Positions 45,731 to 57,100 of a DNA stretch of 64,000 bases are shown piece by piece. This stretch comes from Vitellaria paradoxa (Eukaryota; Streptophyta; Magnoliopsida; Ericales; Sapotaceae): the NCBI GenBank assembly GCA_019916065.1, contig CM034241.1:21095541-21159540 (forward strand). The letters are read 5' to 3'. How positions within the stretch are numbered: position 1 is the first letter of the stretch; each line of letters begins with the position of its first letter. Made by a program: the position numbers and the translations under genes. The notes below the pieces were generated by a model that searched no databases, was not told the DNA's origin, and saw nothing but the letters and a program-made list of their open reading frames with translations.

Positions 45731-46090
45731 TATCACCAGTAATAGTTCCAAGGAAATAGGTTTCCTTCTGCTGCTTCCCGATGTCTTTCTCAACAAGACC
45801 CTTCTTTGAACTATCTTTAGCCATGAGACCGTTGCTAAGGAAAGAGGAAGAGGATGCTAAGAGGGGAAGATTGACGGAATAGTAAAGATGAAAGCAAACA
45901 AAAATGAGGAATCTAGATGAAAGCGGTATTTATAAAGAGGGGAGGCAGAAGGTCACATATACATGTATAGGTATTCGTATATGCCTGTGGCGTGAGAAAA
46001 TAAAAGGGCGTTTCTTTTCAAAATTAATAACCTATGGGTACTGACATCATCAAATCAGCTTTACGGCGCCGAATCCAAAAAGTTGATCTA

Positions 46091-46103
46091 ATGGGGGGGG
46101 CAA
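46091..46103 (+). promoter_or_regulatory. Polypurine tract of element C
   Basis: ATGGGGGGGGCAA immediately precedes the 3' LTR start TGTTTATCCC. Confidence 0.8.
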
Positions 46104-47177
46104 TGTTTATCCCAATAAATACTTAAACTTACCGAAGGAAGACGAGTGGCCTGACAAGTCGCCTGTGTGATAGAGAGTTGTTACCAAAAGACGAGTAACA
46201 TCGGCCAATGGATAGGATGGCCAATGTTAAAAGAGCAATAATACTGGGATGTTGATCCTAAATACTAATTCATCCAGTAGACTTGCAAATTGATCAACGA
46301 TAAGAAACTACCTCGTCAGTCTTTAATTTGGCCGAAATTTAACGTAAACCAAACTGGCTAACTAATTTTAAACATTCTTGACACTTCTAAATAGATAGAA
46401 GTTCTAACGATACCCACCCAGCTAATTTACGGCCGATTGACAATTTAACTAAAAGGAATTGACAGTAAGGATTTTGATAGAAAGTGAAATTGGCCAACAT
46501 AGGTGTATAAGTTGGCCGATGATGGGAATTGCATACAATGATAAATAAATAAGATAGTAGAAATGGTGGTCAATAGGTAACTGCCATGTCTCGAATCATT
46601 AGGATCGTTACATATCACGACTGATGAACATGGAGATCAACATGGAGAGCGTGGAAGTTTTTAGTGCATTTATAAATAGAAGATCAGCAGAAAGAAAAAC
46701 CCCCGGCATCAGAACTCTTCAACAAATTTTACTGTTCTTTTTTTTTTTTTTACTCTGGTAAATTTCATTTCTGTTTCAACACTTCAACTTTGTTTCGTCG
46801 TTATTCAAATCTCTGTAAAGAGGGCTAGCTTCTATCTATTCTGGTAATTGTGTCCATTGGGACTTCAATCACCGAAGGAATGAAGAGTGCATTCGATTTG
46901 TTTATAGAATCCCAGGTACTTTGCTGCATTTTAATTTCGTAAGGTTGTTTTTCTTGAGATTATTCAAATATAATTTTCATTTAGTCTTTGTGTAAACCAT
47001 AAATAAACAATTGTCACATTAAAAGTTCAAAATCCCACTATAGAAATTGCCTGAAATAATTCAGTAAGCACACATATACATGTTCGGATCCTCTGAATTT
47101 GGCACGCCCGCACATATAATTCTAAAACCATGAAAGAATGTTCAATTGATTGTGCTTGAGAAATTAGAGCACAAACT
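46104..47177 (+). repeat. 3' LTR of element C (1074 bp), promoter retained
   Basis: Matches the 5' LTR at both ends but keeps a central segment (about 46601-47040) missing from it. That segment holds a TATA box (TTTATAAATAGAAG), a transcript-start-like region and a T-run. The terminal CA appears changed to CT. It ends about 140 bp from the stop codon of the U-box gene, so read-through or outward transcription would enter the gene's 3' end in antisense. Confidence 0.85.
46670..46678 (+). promoter_or_regulatory. TATA box of the element C 3' LTR
   Basis: TTATAAATA in a typical plant context, about 570 bp into the LTR. It has no counterpart in the deleted 5' LTR. Confidence 0.6.
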
Positions 47178-47317
47178 GGTGTACAATTCATATTCCCATT
47201 TATTTGGTTTCATTTCATAATATATTACCAAAGTACAAGAGAAATTAAGAACCAAGATGATCACAAGGCAAATAATACATATCCATATATGTATGTATGT
47301 GTTAGCGTAGGATTTAA

Positions 47318-48517
47318 TTACCTGCTATAATTGCTTAAAAGAGTACTAAGTTCAATGCAAGGAGAGCACTTCCAAACTCTCGAGTGTGCTCTAAGGATTT
47401 CCTTTGCTTTGTCTTTCAAACATGCGGCGCACTCAACTTGAAGCACCATGCAAAGCGCGGTGACAGTTCCAACTCTAACCATTTCCTGAAGCACCAGATC
47501 AGTCCCAGAGAACCTACATATTAGTGAAAGAATTGACACGGATCGATCGTCGGCTGCCGGAGAAACCTTCAGAATCCTCTTTGTGATCATCGCAATACTG
47601 GCTGCGTGACTCAGAAACTGAGATCTCGCATCAGCACAACAACACAAATGAAACAGTATTCCCAAACAGAGCTCAGTGGTTCTCCGGTCGGGACATCCCA
47701 ATTCGAGCTCAATGAGCTCAAAGACAGCGCCGGCTTCGACCATTTTCATTTTGTTCCCTCCCCATGGACAAGTTTCTAACATGACATGCAAAGCTGAAAT
47801 TGAATTAACCCCAATACCATCTCTCAAAACGCTCACAATTCTTTGGAAGAATTCGGGTTTTAGCCCCTGTAGAATTTCGGAACTCGCCTTTGGGATTATT
47901 GTTTTTAGTACCAACAATGCATGGCTTTTCACAGTCGCGTAATTATCAATATTCGATTGTGCTAAAACCCATGCTAATGAATCAATGATCTGATTATTCT
48001 CGCTAAGAAGTAGGTTTGTTTCAATTGAGGTGTTTCGAACAAGGTAGAGAATGCTCAGTGCTTGTTCGAGACACTTTGTTTCGCCTCTTTGGTAACATGT
48101 TATGATGACCAACCACATAGCCTTTGTCAGATGACCAGCTTGATCGAGCGCGTAGTTCTCGTTCCTTTCGTGCTCCACTGCGAAGAATTCCAATTTTTTT
48201 AGAGTTGTGAGTTGCAACTTGGGAAGGGAGAGGTCTGCAATGAGGTTGAGGAGACGAGGTTCTTCTGGGGATGCGATGGGTTTTTGGGAGGGCCATGATT
48301 GGATCAAACGGAAGAGGGTGTGGTTTGGTGTAAGTAAGTTGGAGTCTCTTGGCAAGGGTTGTTTGGTGACTGGACAAGTAGTGTTGTTGGCTTTGAATAG
48401 CCAGTGCTCAATGCTCTCTCGATCATATGTGATCCCAGTCGTGGCTGTTACTGGATCTTTCATGATCTGCAGAGAAATTGGACAGATGAAGTGGTTAGGA
48501 ACTTCAATATCATCCAT
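47318..48517 (-). CDS. PUB24-like: U-box/ARM-repeat E3 ubiquitin ligase, PUB22/23/24 type
   Basis: An intact 399-codon ORF without introns, ATG at 48517 and TAA at 47318. Residues 5-78 form a U-box: VPNHFICPISLQIMKDPV, GITYDRESIEHWLF, CPVTKQPLP and LTPNHTLFRLIQSW. This fold recruits the E2 enzyme without zinc. The remainder (about 100-399) is Leu-rich and helical, fitting the ARM-like repeats that bind substrates in this class. No signal peptide or membrane segment is seen; cytosolic action is expected. Arabidopsis PUB22, PUB23 and PUB24 have the same layout at 410-460 residues and dampen pattern-triggered immunity, with PUB22 and PUB23 also acting in drought responses; that role is inference here. 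It is the only intact host gene in the window. A Tat element ends 140 bp past the stop codon. Confidence 0.93.
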   Translation of the reverse strand: MDDIEVPNHFICPISLQIMKDPVTATTGITYDRESIEHWLFKANNTTCPVTKQPLPRDSNLLTPNHTLFRLIQSWPSQKPIASPEEPRLLNLIADLSLPKLQLTTLKKLEFFAVEHERNENYALDQAGHLTKAMWLVIITCYQRGETKCLEQALSILYLVRNTSIETNLLLSENNQIIDSLAWVLAQSNIDNYATVKSHALLVLKTIIPKASSEILQGLKPEFFQRIVSVLRDGIGVNSISALHVMLETCPWGGNKMKMVEAGAVFELIELELGCPDRRTTELCLGILFHLCCCADARSQFLSHAASIAMITKRILKVSPAADDRSVSILSLICRFSGTDLVLQEMVRVGTVTALCMVLQVECAACLKDKAKEILRAHSRVWKCSPCIELSTLLSNYSR

Positions 48518-48611
48518 CTAAAAATTAGGCAAGATAGAAACCAGAGTGGGGAAAACCAATAATATGTAACTAATTAAAGACTCCTCAAAATGGGGATTAA
48601 TGATGAAGCAT

Positions 48612-48619
48612 CTATATAG
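48612..48619 (-). promoter_or_regulatory. Possible TATA box of the U-box gene
   Basis: CTATATAG lies about 95 bp upstream of the start codon on the gene's strand, a plausible distance for a short 5' UTR. It is not a perfect TATAAA, and AT-rich context makes chance matches likely. Confidence 0.35.
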
Positions 48620-48761
48620 TTGTGTTCTACGTACTGATGAAAGGAATCAGGTAGGAGAGGATAAAGATGGCTCAAAATTAATGATGAAGTGTGGAAGGAG
48701 AAAAAGCAAAGCCTTGGTTTACACTGGTAAGAGAATGCGGCTTATTGGTTGAATATGTGTG

Positions 48762-48902
48762 TGTGAGAGAGAGAGAGAGACACACACACACAGACAGAGA
48801 GAGGGGGGGATTGGTCTTCCCTAACCAGTCAGCAATTCTCATTGGGGGGAGAAAGGGGGGGGGGATTGGTCTTCACCACCCAGTCAGCAATTCTTATCGG
48901 GG
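48762..48902. repeat. Microsatellite and duplicated 45-bp block upstream of the U-box gene
   Basis: (GT)/(GA)/(CA) microsatellite at about 48757-48802, followed by two near-identical copies (48803-48847 and 48856-48902) of a block reading GGGGGATTGGTCTTC...CAGTCAGCAATTCT. A G-run separates them. It lies 250-390 bp upstream of the start codon, within the likely promoter. Confidence 0.75.
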
Positions 48903-48959
48903 AATTGATTCGGTGGTCAAAGCAAGAAACTTGTGGTGTGAACAAAAGCAAGTGTGACT

Positions 48960-51900
48960 CCTAATACAGTGGGTGCTACTTAAGTGTACTGGTTTTGTTT
49001 CGTGCTGGTAATTAAATTAATGGTCCAGAACTAATAAACAATTACGAGTTCTTGTCACTGTGAATACAAATGATGACTTTTTTTCTAAGTTTCAGACCAA
49101 GATTTTCTTCAGTTTTGCAACAACTTTTTATATAATGTGTTAACCTTGTTGCCACAATTTAATTAGTAGACTTGGTAAGATTATCTGCCCCAGTCAATAC
49201 GCCCATTACTACTAGATCTGTTTGAATTGGGCATGGGGATAATATTTGCAGAGATAGAAATTGGTACGAAAAGTTTACCCTCTGCTTAAAAATATTTTTT
49301 TAAGAATGATTTAATTCTAAAATAAATAAATAATTATTTGATTTGGTTTAGTTTGACAAACAAAATTTTGTATTTGGATCGTAAGTTTGAATTTAAAAAT
49401 GGAATTGAATCGATTTAACAAAAATATCAAATTTGAACATGTCAATAATAAAAAATAAAAAATATGATAAATATTATATATAAGAATAAATTTGTCCATT
49501 TGCTTAAAGGGCTCAAGAAAAGAATGAATTTTCACCAAATTTTATTATTTTGTATTAGATTTCAAATCATATAGAAAATTTCAAAATTTAAGTTACGAAA
49601 CGAAATGAAATTCAATTTATAAATATTATTTTAATTCCAATCATAAGAATTGATAGTAATTTTCACCAAATAAAATCAAATCTCATCAAATCTATCATCC
49701 CCAACAAAGTGTTAAAATTTTTTTTAATAAGATGAGAATAGGAATAAGAACGAATACGGCTTAGGCTCTATTTGGGAACTTTGGCTTATTAACTTATTTG
49801 TTTATTTTACCTTCTTATATTTTAATTTTTTTTAAATCTTCAAGGTCTTCAAGGAAAAAAATATTAAATTAACAAAAATTAAAAAATTAGCTATTAAAAA
49901 GCTAACTTTTTCCCTTCCCATACACAGAAAAATGTAGCTTTAGCTAGCTAGTTAGCTAAAAAAAAGCCACATTTTTGTTTCCCCAACCAAACCTTAGTTT
50001 GCCAACGAAAAAGTTTTTTTTTTGAAAGGTGCCACTAAAAAAGTTAATTTTTTCTTTTTTAGTTTTTTTTTTTTTTTTGGTCTTGCTTGGATTTTTTTTA
50101 TAAACGTTTGATTTTCTTTTTATTTTTGGTAATTTTAAACATGCTCTTTGCATCTATAAAATTATATATATATATACACTTCCAAATTAAAAAATTTATG
50201 TTAAGTTAAAAAAAATAGAAAAGTTAACTTTTTTAACTTATATGTAATTTTTTTTACTTGTTCTATAATTAAGTTTTTACAAATGTAAATAATTTGCTTA
50301 AAAAAATCAAATAAAAAAAAAATTTAAATCTTAATAAAAAAATTCATATAAGATAAAAAAAATTAAAATGTTAAAAATTAATTTCTTTCGTACTAAAACC
50401 AAGCTTAGGGGAGAGGACAACTGAAAAAATTTTCTTTCCGAACTCGCCCGTCAACTTACTTAACATTACGGGGTTGAAGGTATTTAATGTGCTCATTGTA
50501 CAATAGTCGATGACTCCTCAAGACTTGACCCAATTTCACGCCATTTTTCTTTCTTCACAATTTAGAGAGGGTTCCGAACATCAAATTTAAAAAAAAAAAG
50601 AAATCAAAAACTTGTAAAAATTTTAATTTTTTCAGTTCAAATGTTACCTTTACATCAATTCAACACTAATTTTTATTTTTTTTAATTTTTTCAAAACTCC
50701 AAACCCCCTAGTCTCTCAATTTTAACTATAGTTTCTGCTAGTAATGGTACAAAACATGTGAAGTGATTGGCAATGCCGGAAACCAAATAATTTGTAAACT
50801 ACTTAACTTCGGCTCCAGTTTGATTTGTTACCTCAAACAAATAGAATCAATGCTTTGTCACAGCTTGTCAAGCTCGAGCCGTTATGTATGCAGCTCAAAA
50901 ATTCCCAACTCGATTCGAATAAAAATATAATATTTTCAAAAACAACATTATTTTAATTTAACAAACCGATACTATTTTTATTAGCATCCATTTTTGCCGA
51001 ATAAATTGTACAACTTAAACTTTATTTTTACTACATAATATTCTTTTGTACATTAAATCATATTTTTAAAGTATTTTTCATATTTTTTTTTTAAACATTT
51101 GACAGGTCAATTTGTCCAAATAGAGTGTATATAATTGTTTGACAAAAATAATAATTACGTCCCTTACAAGAGTATAAGATTAAATTGCAAGCTAAAATCA
51201 AGTCAAAATTTTATGAAATTTGGTATATATGTCCAAAACATAATACTAAAGGCATCCACATTGTTAAAATGACCAATTCAGAGTTCAAATGTCAATTTAA
51301 TTTAAAAGACAAAAATAACCTTTTTAGACACACAGGAAGAGTTGTATTTTACAAACTTGGTAGCTCAAAAAAATGTGAGAGGTTACAAAACCATCAAAGG
51401 CATTCCAAAGAATAAAGAATAAAACTCAGACTGACAATCGAGAGCCTATGGAGGTCATCTGGGGGCCACAGTCCTAGTTTTGCCTCTACCAACAAAAGTG
51501 GAGTGTTCAATAATTCAGACATAAATTCAACCCTCAAATCTCATTAGATTGGTCCCAAATTTTACAGGAAGATCAAGTACACATTTCCTGATCCAACCTA
51601 CCACCCAGGCCAGATCAGATCAAATATTGGTAAGCACCTCAAAATACGTATTAAAAATTTTTAATACCAATACATATGTTGACAGAAACACCTGATAGTC
51701 GATTAGGGGTCATGGTTGAATTTGTCACAGTCAAAAATGGTAAGGAAAGTCATATCTCATATGCCCTCTATCATCGGGTGAAGAGAAACAAAGGGTTAAT
51801 CATCATCTTAGCCTATTTTAGCACAATGATTTTTAGATAATCAAGGAATAGAAGTTTATAAATGAAAATTAAAACAAATAATTTTTTATTTCATTAAGTT

Positions 51901-54363
51901 AGAAAATAAATATAAAATAAAAATTATTTTTAATATGCTTGTTACAAATATAAATACAATTAAATTTTATTTTAATTTTTAACATATTCTTTTGCACCAA
52001 ACTAAGCTTAATTGTTTTTGTCAAAATTTGTAATAGTTATTTATTAAGGGTAATTATGTCTTTTTAAATAAAAATACTTAGTTTTTATTTGGTTGTTAAA
52101 TTATTTTTTAAAAAATACACAAATAAAGGATATCTAAAGTTTTTGCATGGACTTCTTCCTTTAATAAAAGAACAATCAGAAAATATATACTTACGCACAT
52201 TACATATATGTGTGTTAGGAATGTTGATTTAAAAAAAAAAAAAAGAAAGAAAAAAAGAAAGAAAAGAAAGAAAGGGAAAGGACGTCGGGTCATCAACCGC
52301 TCACATCTATCAGTTGGCCACGTTCATAAATTGAGAACGTGATGCACATGGAGCATTATAAGTCTTCTATGTATGAAAGGACTATGAACACATTAGGGGG
52401 AGAAGAAAGAGAAAAAGAAGAAAAAGGAAAAGAAGGAAACAAGGAAGAAGAAGATGCAATAGGAAGAAAGAAGGATTATCCAGAATCTTACAGCAAAAAG
52501 ATAACGTGTTTTCTTCTCCTATCTTTGTCTTACTTTCTTTGTTGTGTTTGATAATGATCAGTGCGTAGACTCTAGACATAATCTTTGTTATATCTGATAA
52601 TGAGCAGGACTCTTTTAAAGACTCCCAACTTGATATTTTTCAGTTGATGGATTCTTTTTAAAAACTCCAAATCCCAAATCAAATTTTGTTTAGGATCAAG
52701 AGTTGCCGTTGGCCTCTAATTCTAATCCTTTACATGTTAAAAAAAATAGCTATTTGTTGTTACAAAATTTAATCCTAATCCTTTACAGATAAAAAAAATA
52801 GCTATCTGTTGCTTGAAAATTTGAGTGGTTAAAGGCACAAAAAACTCTGGTCAAATCTAAAGGTTTAAAAAGCTTTCGATAATGATAAACCTTATCATCA
52901 AAATTTCAAGCGTTGCCAACGTTATATAGCATAATATTCTTCACTGTTTCAAATCTCATGTGATAGAGAGAGAAATTTCTACTAAAATTTGGGTTTCAAT
53001 GCAATCTGTATCAATGGGGAATCTTGATCTCCACATTTTGGGTCTTCAAAATACCTCAGTTCCTTGACCAATTAGAAATTTAATTTTAGAAGCAACTCAA
53101 CATGTTTGTTCATTTAAATTGTATATATATTAAAAAAAAAAATCAATCAATAGTGAGAAGACAATGCATTTCAAGTGCTTAGAAGATGTATTAAAATAAA
53201 GTTAGACTACACAAATAAAATCCCAACATAATCCTAAATTTTTGTCCTAAAGCTTTGATGCCTTTAAGGTTTTAAATTAAAGCCTCTTAATAAATCTAAT
53301 TAAGTAAAAAAGGGTTTTAATAATAAAAGTAGGAATTACGTTTGACTTGATTCTAGTCTGGATTATTTTCTAACTTATACACGTAGGCAACCCATTTAAA
53401 TGGGTACAATCACAACCCGTATAAACCCAAAAGTTCACCCTAAATAAATAAATAAATAAATAATTGTTATTGGAGGGAAAAATAACCAACAACCCCTTTA
53501 AAAATACACTAACGAATTTATTCATTACAAACTACATTATGGCCTGATCCTATTAACCATGGGTATATAGGCAACCAGGATTATTTATCTTAGTTTAGTC
53601 ACTTAAAATAAATAAAATAAATGTCCACTTTTGATGCCTGATTTGAACTTGTGATAAATGGATAATTGGAATCAATGAGTGTTCCCTAAGGATAGGCATA
53701 GGACGGGTAAGGGAGGGGTACGCTTATTCCCGTACCCGATCTTTAAATCAAAATCAATCCCTACACCTTACCAGATATTCACCAGGAATTTACTTTTACC
53801 CCCATCCCCGCCCCAAATGGTGAACGAGGAGCCTCATGGGAAATTGGGCACTCAAAATGGAAGAAAAAAAGACAAATTTTAAATTTCAAATTAAGATTCA
53901 GGTATCATATCCAAATTCCACAAGCCTAACTACTTAAGTGTTAAGTTCAAAATTTAAATTCAAGCATAACTTCATAAATATCAATTCAAGTTCCAGTCTC
54001 TAGATTCAAACCTAAGGCCATTAAAACAAGTTAGTTAGGGAATTTATGAATTTTTTTAGGGTCGGGTAGCATACAGGTCGGGGACAAACTCATACCTATA
54101 CTCTACCTGATTCTCGAAATTTTTTAAAAAATGTCCCTATACCTTACCCGATCCCCAAAAATTCTCGAATCCTCTACCCATTCAGGGTAGGGATCGGGTG
54201 GGGTATGGACAGGTCGACCCCTTGAATTAAGGGATATAATTAAGGGATACACTATATCCCGAATAGGTTTGACCAACGTAATAAGAGCTTCTATGATATT
54301 CCACAATAAGAGTGAAAATTGTGTTTTGCAATCAATATTTTTATTTTAATATTTTTTCTTAAC
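48960..54363. other. AT-rich intergenic region
   Basis: There is no convincing gene on either strand. ORFs of 60-76 codons (for example 51185-51415, 52339-52551) look compositional. A purine run lies at 52230-52280. The stretch 53688-54222 is rich in GGGTA/TACCC words and may be an old inverted-repeat insertion. The right end (ending TTAACA at 54364) should be the 5' LTR of element G, but its left boundary could not be placed. Confidence 0.5.
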
Positions 54364-54370
54364 ATGATTT

Positions 54371-54390
54371 TGGGCACGCCCAGTGAGACC
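54371..54390 (+). promoter_or_regulatory. Primer-binding site of element G
   Basis: TGGGCACGCCCAGTGAGACC, clearly related to the site of element C, lies just after a candidate LTR end (TTAACA, 54364). The tRNA was not identified. Confidence 0.6.
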
Positions 54391-55499
54391 TTTTCACCCT
54401 TTCATCTCCAATTTCTAAATTAACTATTGGGTATGACTTTTATAGGTTTTCCACATGGCAGTAAGAGTTATTGTCTACTATCACCTGATTCAAGCTTTGG
54501 CATATAAAGCTTCGAAAAAGAGAGGGTGCTATGCTACCATCATGCTTGACTGCACATCTATGGCCATTAGTCAAGTCGCTTCCAAATACATTCCACTATT
54601 GGACGCCTTAAAAACCTCTGATAAAGAGTGTACCAAGGTGACTTCAGCCCCAAAGACTAAGGTCACTTTGAACTAAAATTGCCCACAAGAAAAATAAGAA
54701 ATTTCCTAGTAATAAAATACTCAATGGTAAAATGTTTATCAAGGCAGCAGTTGAAAACTAACTCTATAACAATCAAATTTTAATTGGGTCCATCCTAATT
54801 GAATTGCCATTGATAGCTTCTATTATGGTGACATTTGTCCAAGAAGAAGAGTGGATTCCTCTATCCTCTTCAAGGATAAAAGTAGTGAAACCTCAAAAAG
54901 AGTTGAAGTTGCTGCAAACTTTAGGGCCAAAGGGGTTGAAGTTCCTTCAGCTTCAACTAAGAGAAAAAAGACTTTCAAGTCAAAGAATAACAAGCGACTG
55001 AAGAAAAAAATTGAAATGCCTTAAATCCTTGACACTCCTGAAGTGGCTATGTATCCACTTGCCTTTTTTACTGCTGAGAAATCAAAGGTTGCTAAATCAA
55101 AGAAAGAAACAAAAAGTGCGAATTCTTTTTAGGTTTCTTACTAGCAAAAGAAATGCTTCACAAGCATGAGATGCCCCATACATCCACTAGTGATGCAAAT
55201 TCTTATACCCTGTCCTATTACTTAATCTCAAGTAAAAATGATTGTAAATTACCCATTTGAGGAGTCAGTTGCTTTAAATAAACCATACGATCAAGATTGC
55301 TGAATTGTGATGTCTCAAAAATTACTTTCTTCAAATAATCAAGATTAATTAACTGTGATATCTCAAAAATCTTCAACATTAGGTAGACTGGGCAGTCCAT
55401 GAAAGCCAGTCAATTCTATAGCGAGTTATGATAATCTTCTCTATAGAGATCCAAACGCTTTATTTGAAGAAAATGATTTTCCTATTGACTTAACAACAA

Positions 55500-57100
55500 A
55501 GTTTCAAAAGGATTTGACAATTGATGAAAAATCCCAATTCATGACATGCCTGTGCTTGTGACTGGTGCAACTAGTCCTAAGCTACTTTGGCTGCTCAACT
55601 GGCCAATCAAGCAAGCATGTCCGCACATGATCATAGAGGTTCGAACATCAACCACACCAACGATCCAGATTGATGCCAAAGCACTTATAGCTAAAGAAAT
55701 CAAAGAGTTCCAAGCATCTTTAACTCTCCCGGTGCTTGGATATTGAAAGACGTATTCTGCTCATTATGATATCCTTCCATTTCCAGCTGGTTATCAAAAT
55801 CAAATTTTGAAAAGTTTGATGGAATTGATAGTTCACTGCAGGAGCACTTGGCTCTTTTTTATTCTGCATGTGGTCAGTTAGCTTAATCTAATTGATTAGG
55901 CAATTTGTGCAATCCTCAAAAGATCGGCATTCACTTGGTACACACAGCTTCAACCAGGTTTTATCTTTACCTGGGATGATATGCAAAGGGCATTTTTGGC
56001 TTAATTTCTAACTTAAAAAAAAAAGTTATCCATCATAAATCTAGAAGAAGCTTGACAAAAGCCAAATGAAAATATGAATGATAGAAAAGTTTGAACCTAC
56101 AATGCTCAAAGAAATTGATAGAATAATCAGCTATTCAAATGTGCTCTAACAACTTGCTACCAAAAATAGCAACATTTGTAGGAATTGCAGAACCCTAAAC
56201 ATTTGATGCACTTATTTCAAAAGCTAGTAATGTTGAATGACAAATTGCTTGGCAAAAAGGTATAGTTCAAAGGTGAAAGTCTTTAGATAACAAAAAGACT
56301 GAAAATAAGAAGCCAATGAAAAACGGAGAGTCAATGGCTACTTTATTAAAAAGAAGGATAATGAAACAGGTAAAAGTAACAAATAAACTAGAAGATCTTA
56401 TTTGAAAGAAAGAAAATAAGTGAAACATAGTTTCTGTGATGATGATGTGGAAGCTATTTTCAGCCAATTGATGAAAGAAAAAACTATACAATTGCCTGAA
56501 CTAAAGAGACCTAAGGTTAATAAAACTGGTGATCTGAAGTATTACCAACATCATAGGATTGTTAGCCATCTACTTAAAGAATGCTATATTCTGAAAAATA
56601 TCATTCAGGTAATGATTAAAAATGGGGAACTTATAATTGAAGAGTCCTTTTCTCCTAAGAAATTGGTTGCAACTTCAAATAATGTGTCCTTAATTGGAGA
56701 CAAAAATGATGATTTGATTCCCACTGTTTGCCTCCTCGAGGGGGCAGTCAAAGTGGCATTCCAAGTTGATCGTGATGAGTCTTATGTTTATACTTATCCA
56801 AACATGCCTCATGTAGGCAACCCTAGCATACTAACACTATGAAATCATGATAGAATCTGATATTTAGGAAGATACTTTTGAATTAGAAGCAGAAAGTGCT
56901 AGTGGATGGGAAACATGTCTTAGCAAAATGACAAAGAAAAAGTTATTATCTGTTGCAAAATCCTCAAGCTACCCACCTTTGGTAATTGAAGGGCCAAAAC
57001 CAGTAAAGAGGAACATAAAGAAAAAGTCCCCAAAAAGAGTAAGAAATTCAAAGAAACCTAAGACTCCTTTTAAGGAAGAAATTTCTTAGCCTGATAGAAT
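55500..57100 (+). pseudogene. Gag remnant of element G
   Basis: Gag-core fragments in shifting frames: AHYDILPFPAGYQ (about 55755), EHLALFYSACGQL (about 55840) and SAFTWYTQLQPGFIFTWDDM (about 55925). A 140-codon open stretch (56420-56842) has IQLPELKRP and YYQHHRIVSHLLKECYILK, the knuckle-like C-terminal segment of Tat gags in which the first Cys positions are lost. The N-terminal part before 55500 is not recognisable. Confidence 0.75.

Larger units (their letters stand above)
32896..45824 (-). pseudogene. Antisense plant-mobile-domain-like ORF of element C, split by D and E
   Basis: The ORF starts at 45824 (MAKDSSKKGLVEKDIGKQQ) and runs to 45736, where element E intervenes. It resumes at 38340-38176, is broken again by D, and resumes at 34927. 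There, motifs of the plant mobile domain appear: HAWVEWADRIESSKSHVW, KEAGIFEAIQLSKQEY, FASLCFWSISTNTFHFNFG and FDISDLTSLSPIGQN. A coiled-coil-like C-terminus ends in ASNSQPSVNDEKEE with TGA at 32896-32898. A change of frame is needed near the D junction and others nearer the end; 33340-33580 may be an intron. The domain is known from plant nuclear proteins and from transposable elements; what it does in this element is unknown. Both target duplications show it was continuous before D and E arrived. Confidence 0.7.
24834..47177 (+). mobile_element. Tat-type Ty3/gypsy element C with both LTRs
   Basis: Two LTRs starting TGTTTATCCCAATAAATACT (24834 and 46104) bound a plus-strand element. It contains a primer site (25467), gag, protease, RT, conventional and second RNase H, integrase, an antisense ORF with plant-mobile-domain-like motifs, and a polypurine tract (46091-46103). 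The second RNase H and the antisense ORF mark the Tat lineage. Two later insertions, D and E, account for about 10.6 kb. Stops and frameshifts in every domain show it is dead. Bases flanking the two LTRs (gatat on the left, ggtgt on the right) do not match, so no target duplication is seen. Confidence 0.85.

Noticed and set aside
49769..50406. Possible hAT-like MITE (TTAGGCTCTATTTGGGAAC facing CCAAGCTTAGGGG)
   Set aside because: The inverted ends match only weakly and no 8-bp target duplication is visible; the homopolymer-rich interior makes chance pairing likely.
51185..51415. 76-codon ORF in intergenic DNA
   Set aside because: Short, no recognised motif, no promoter or splice context, and flanked by AT-rich sequence.
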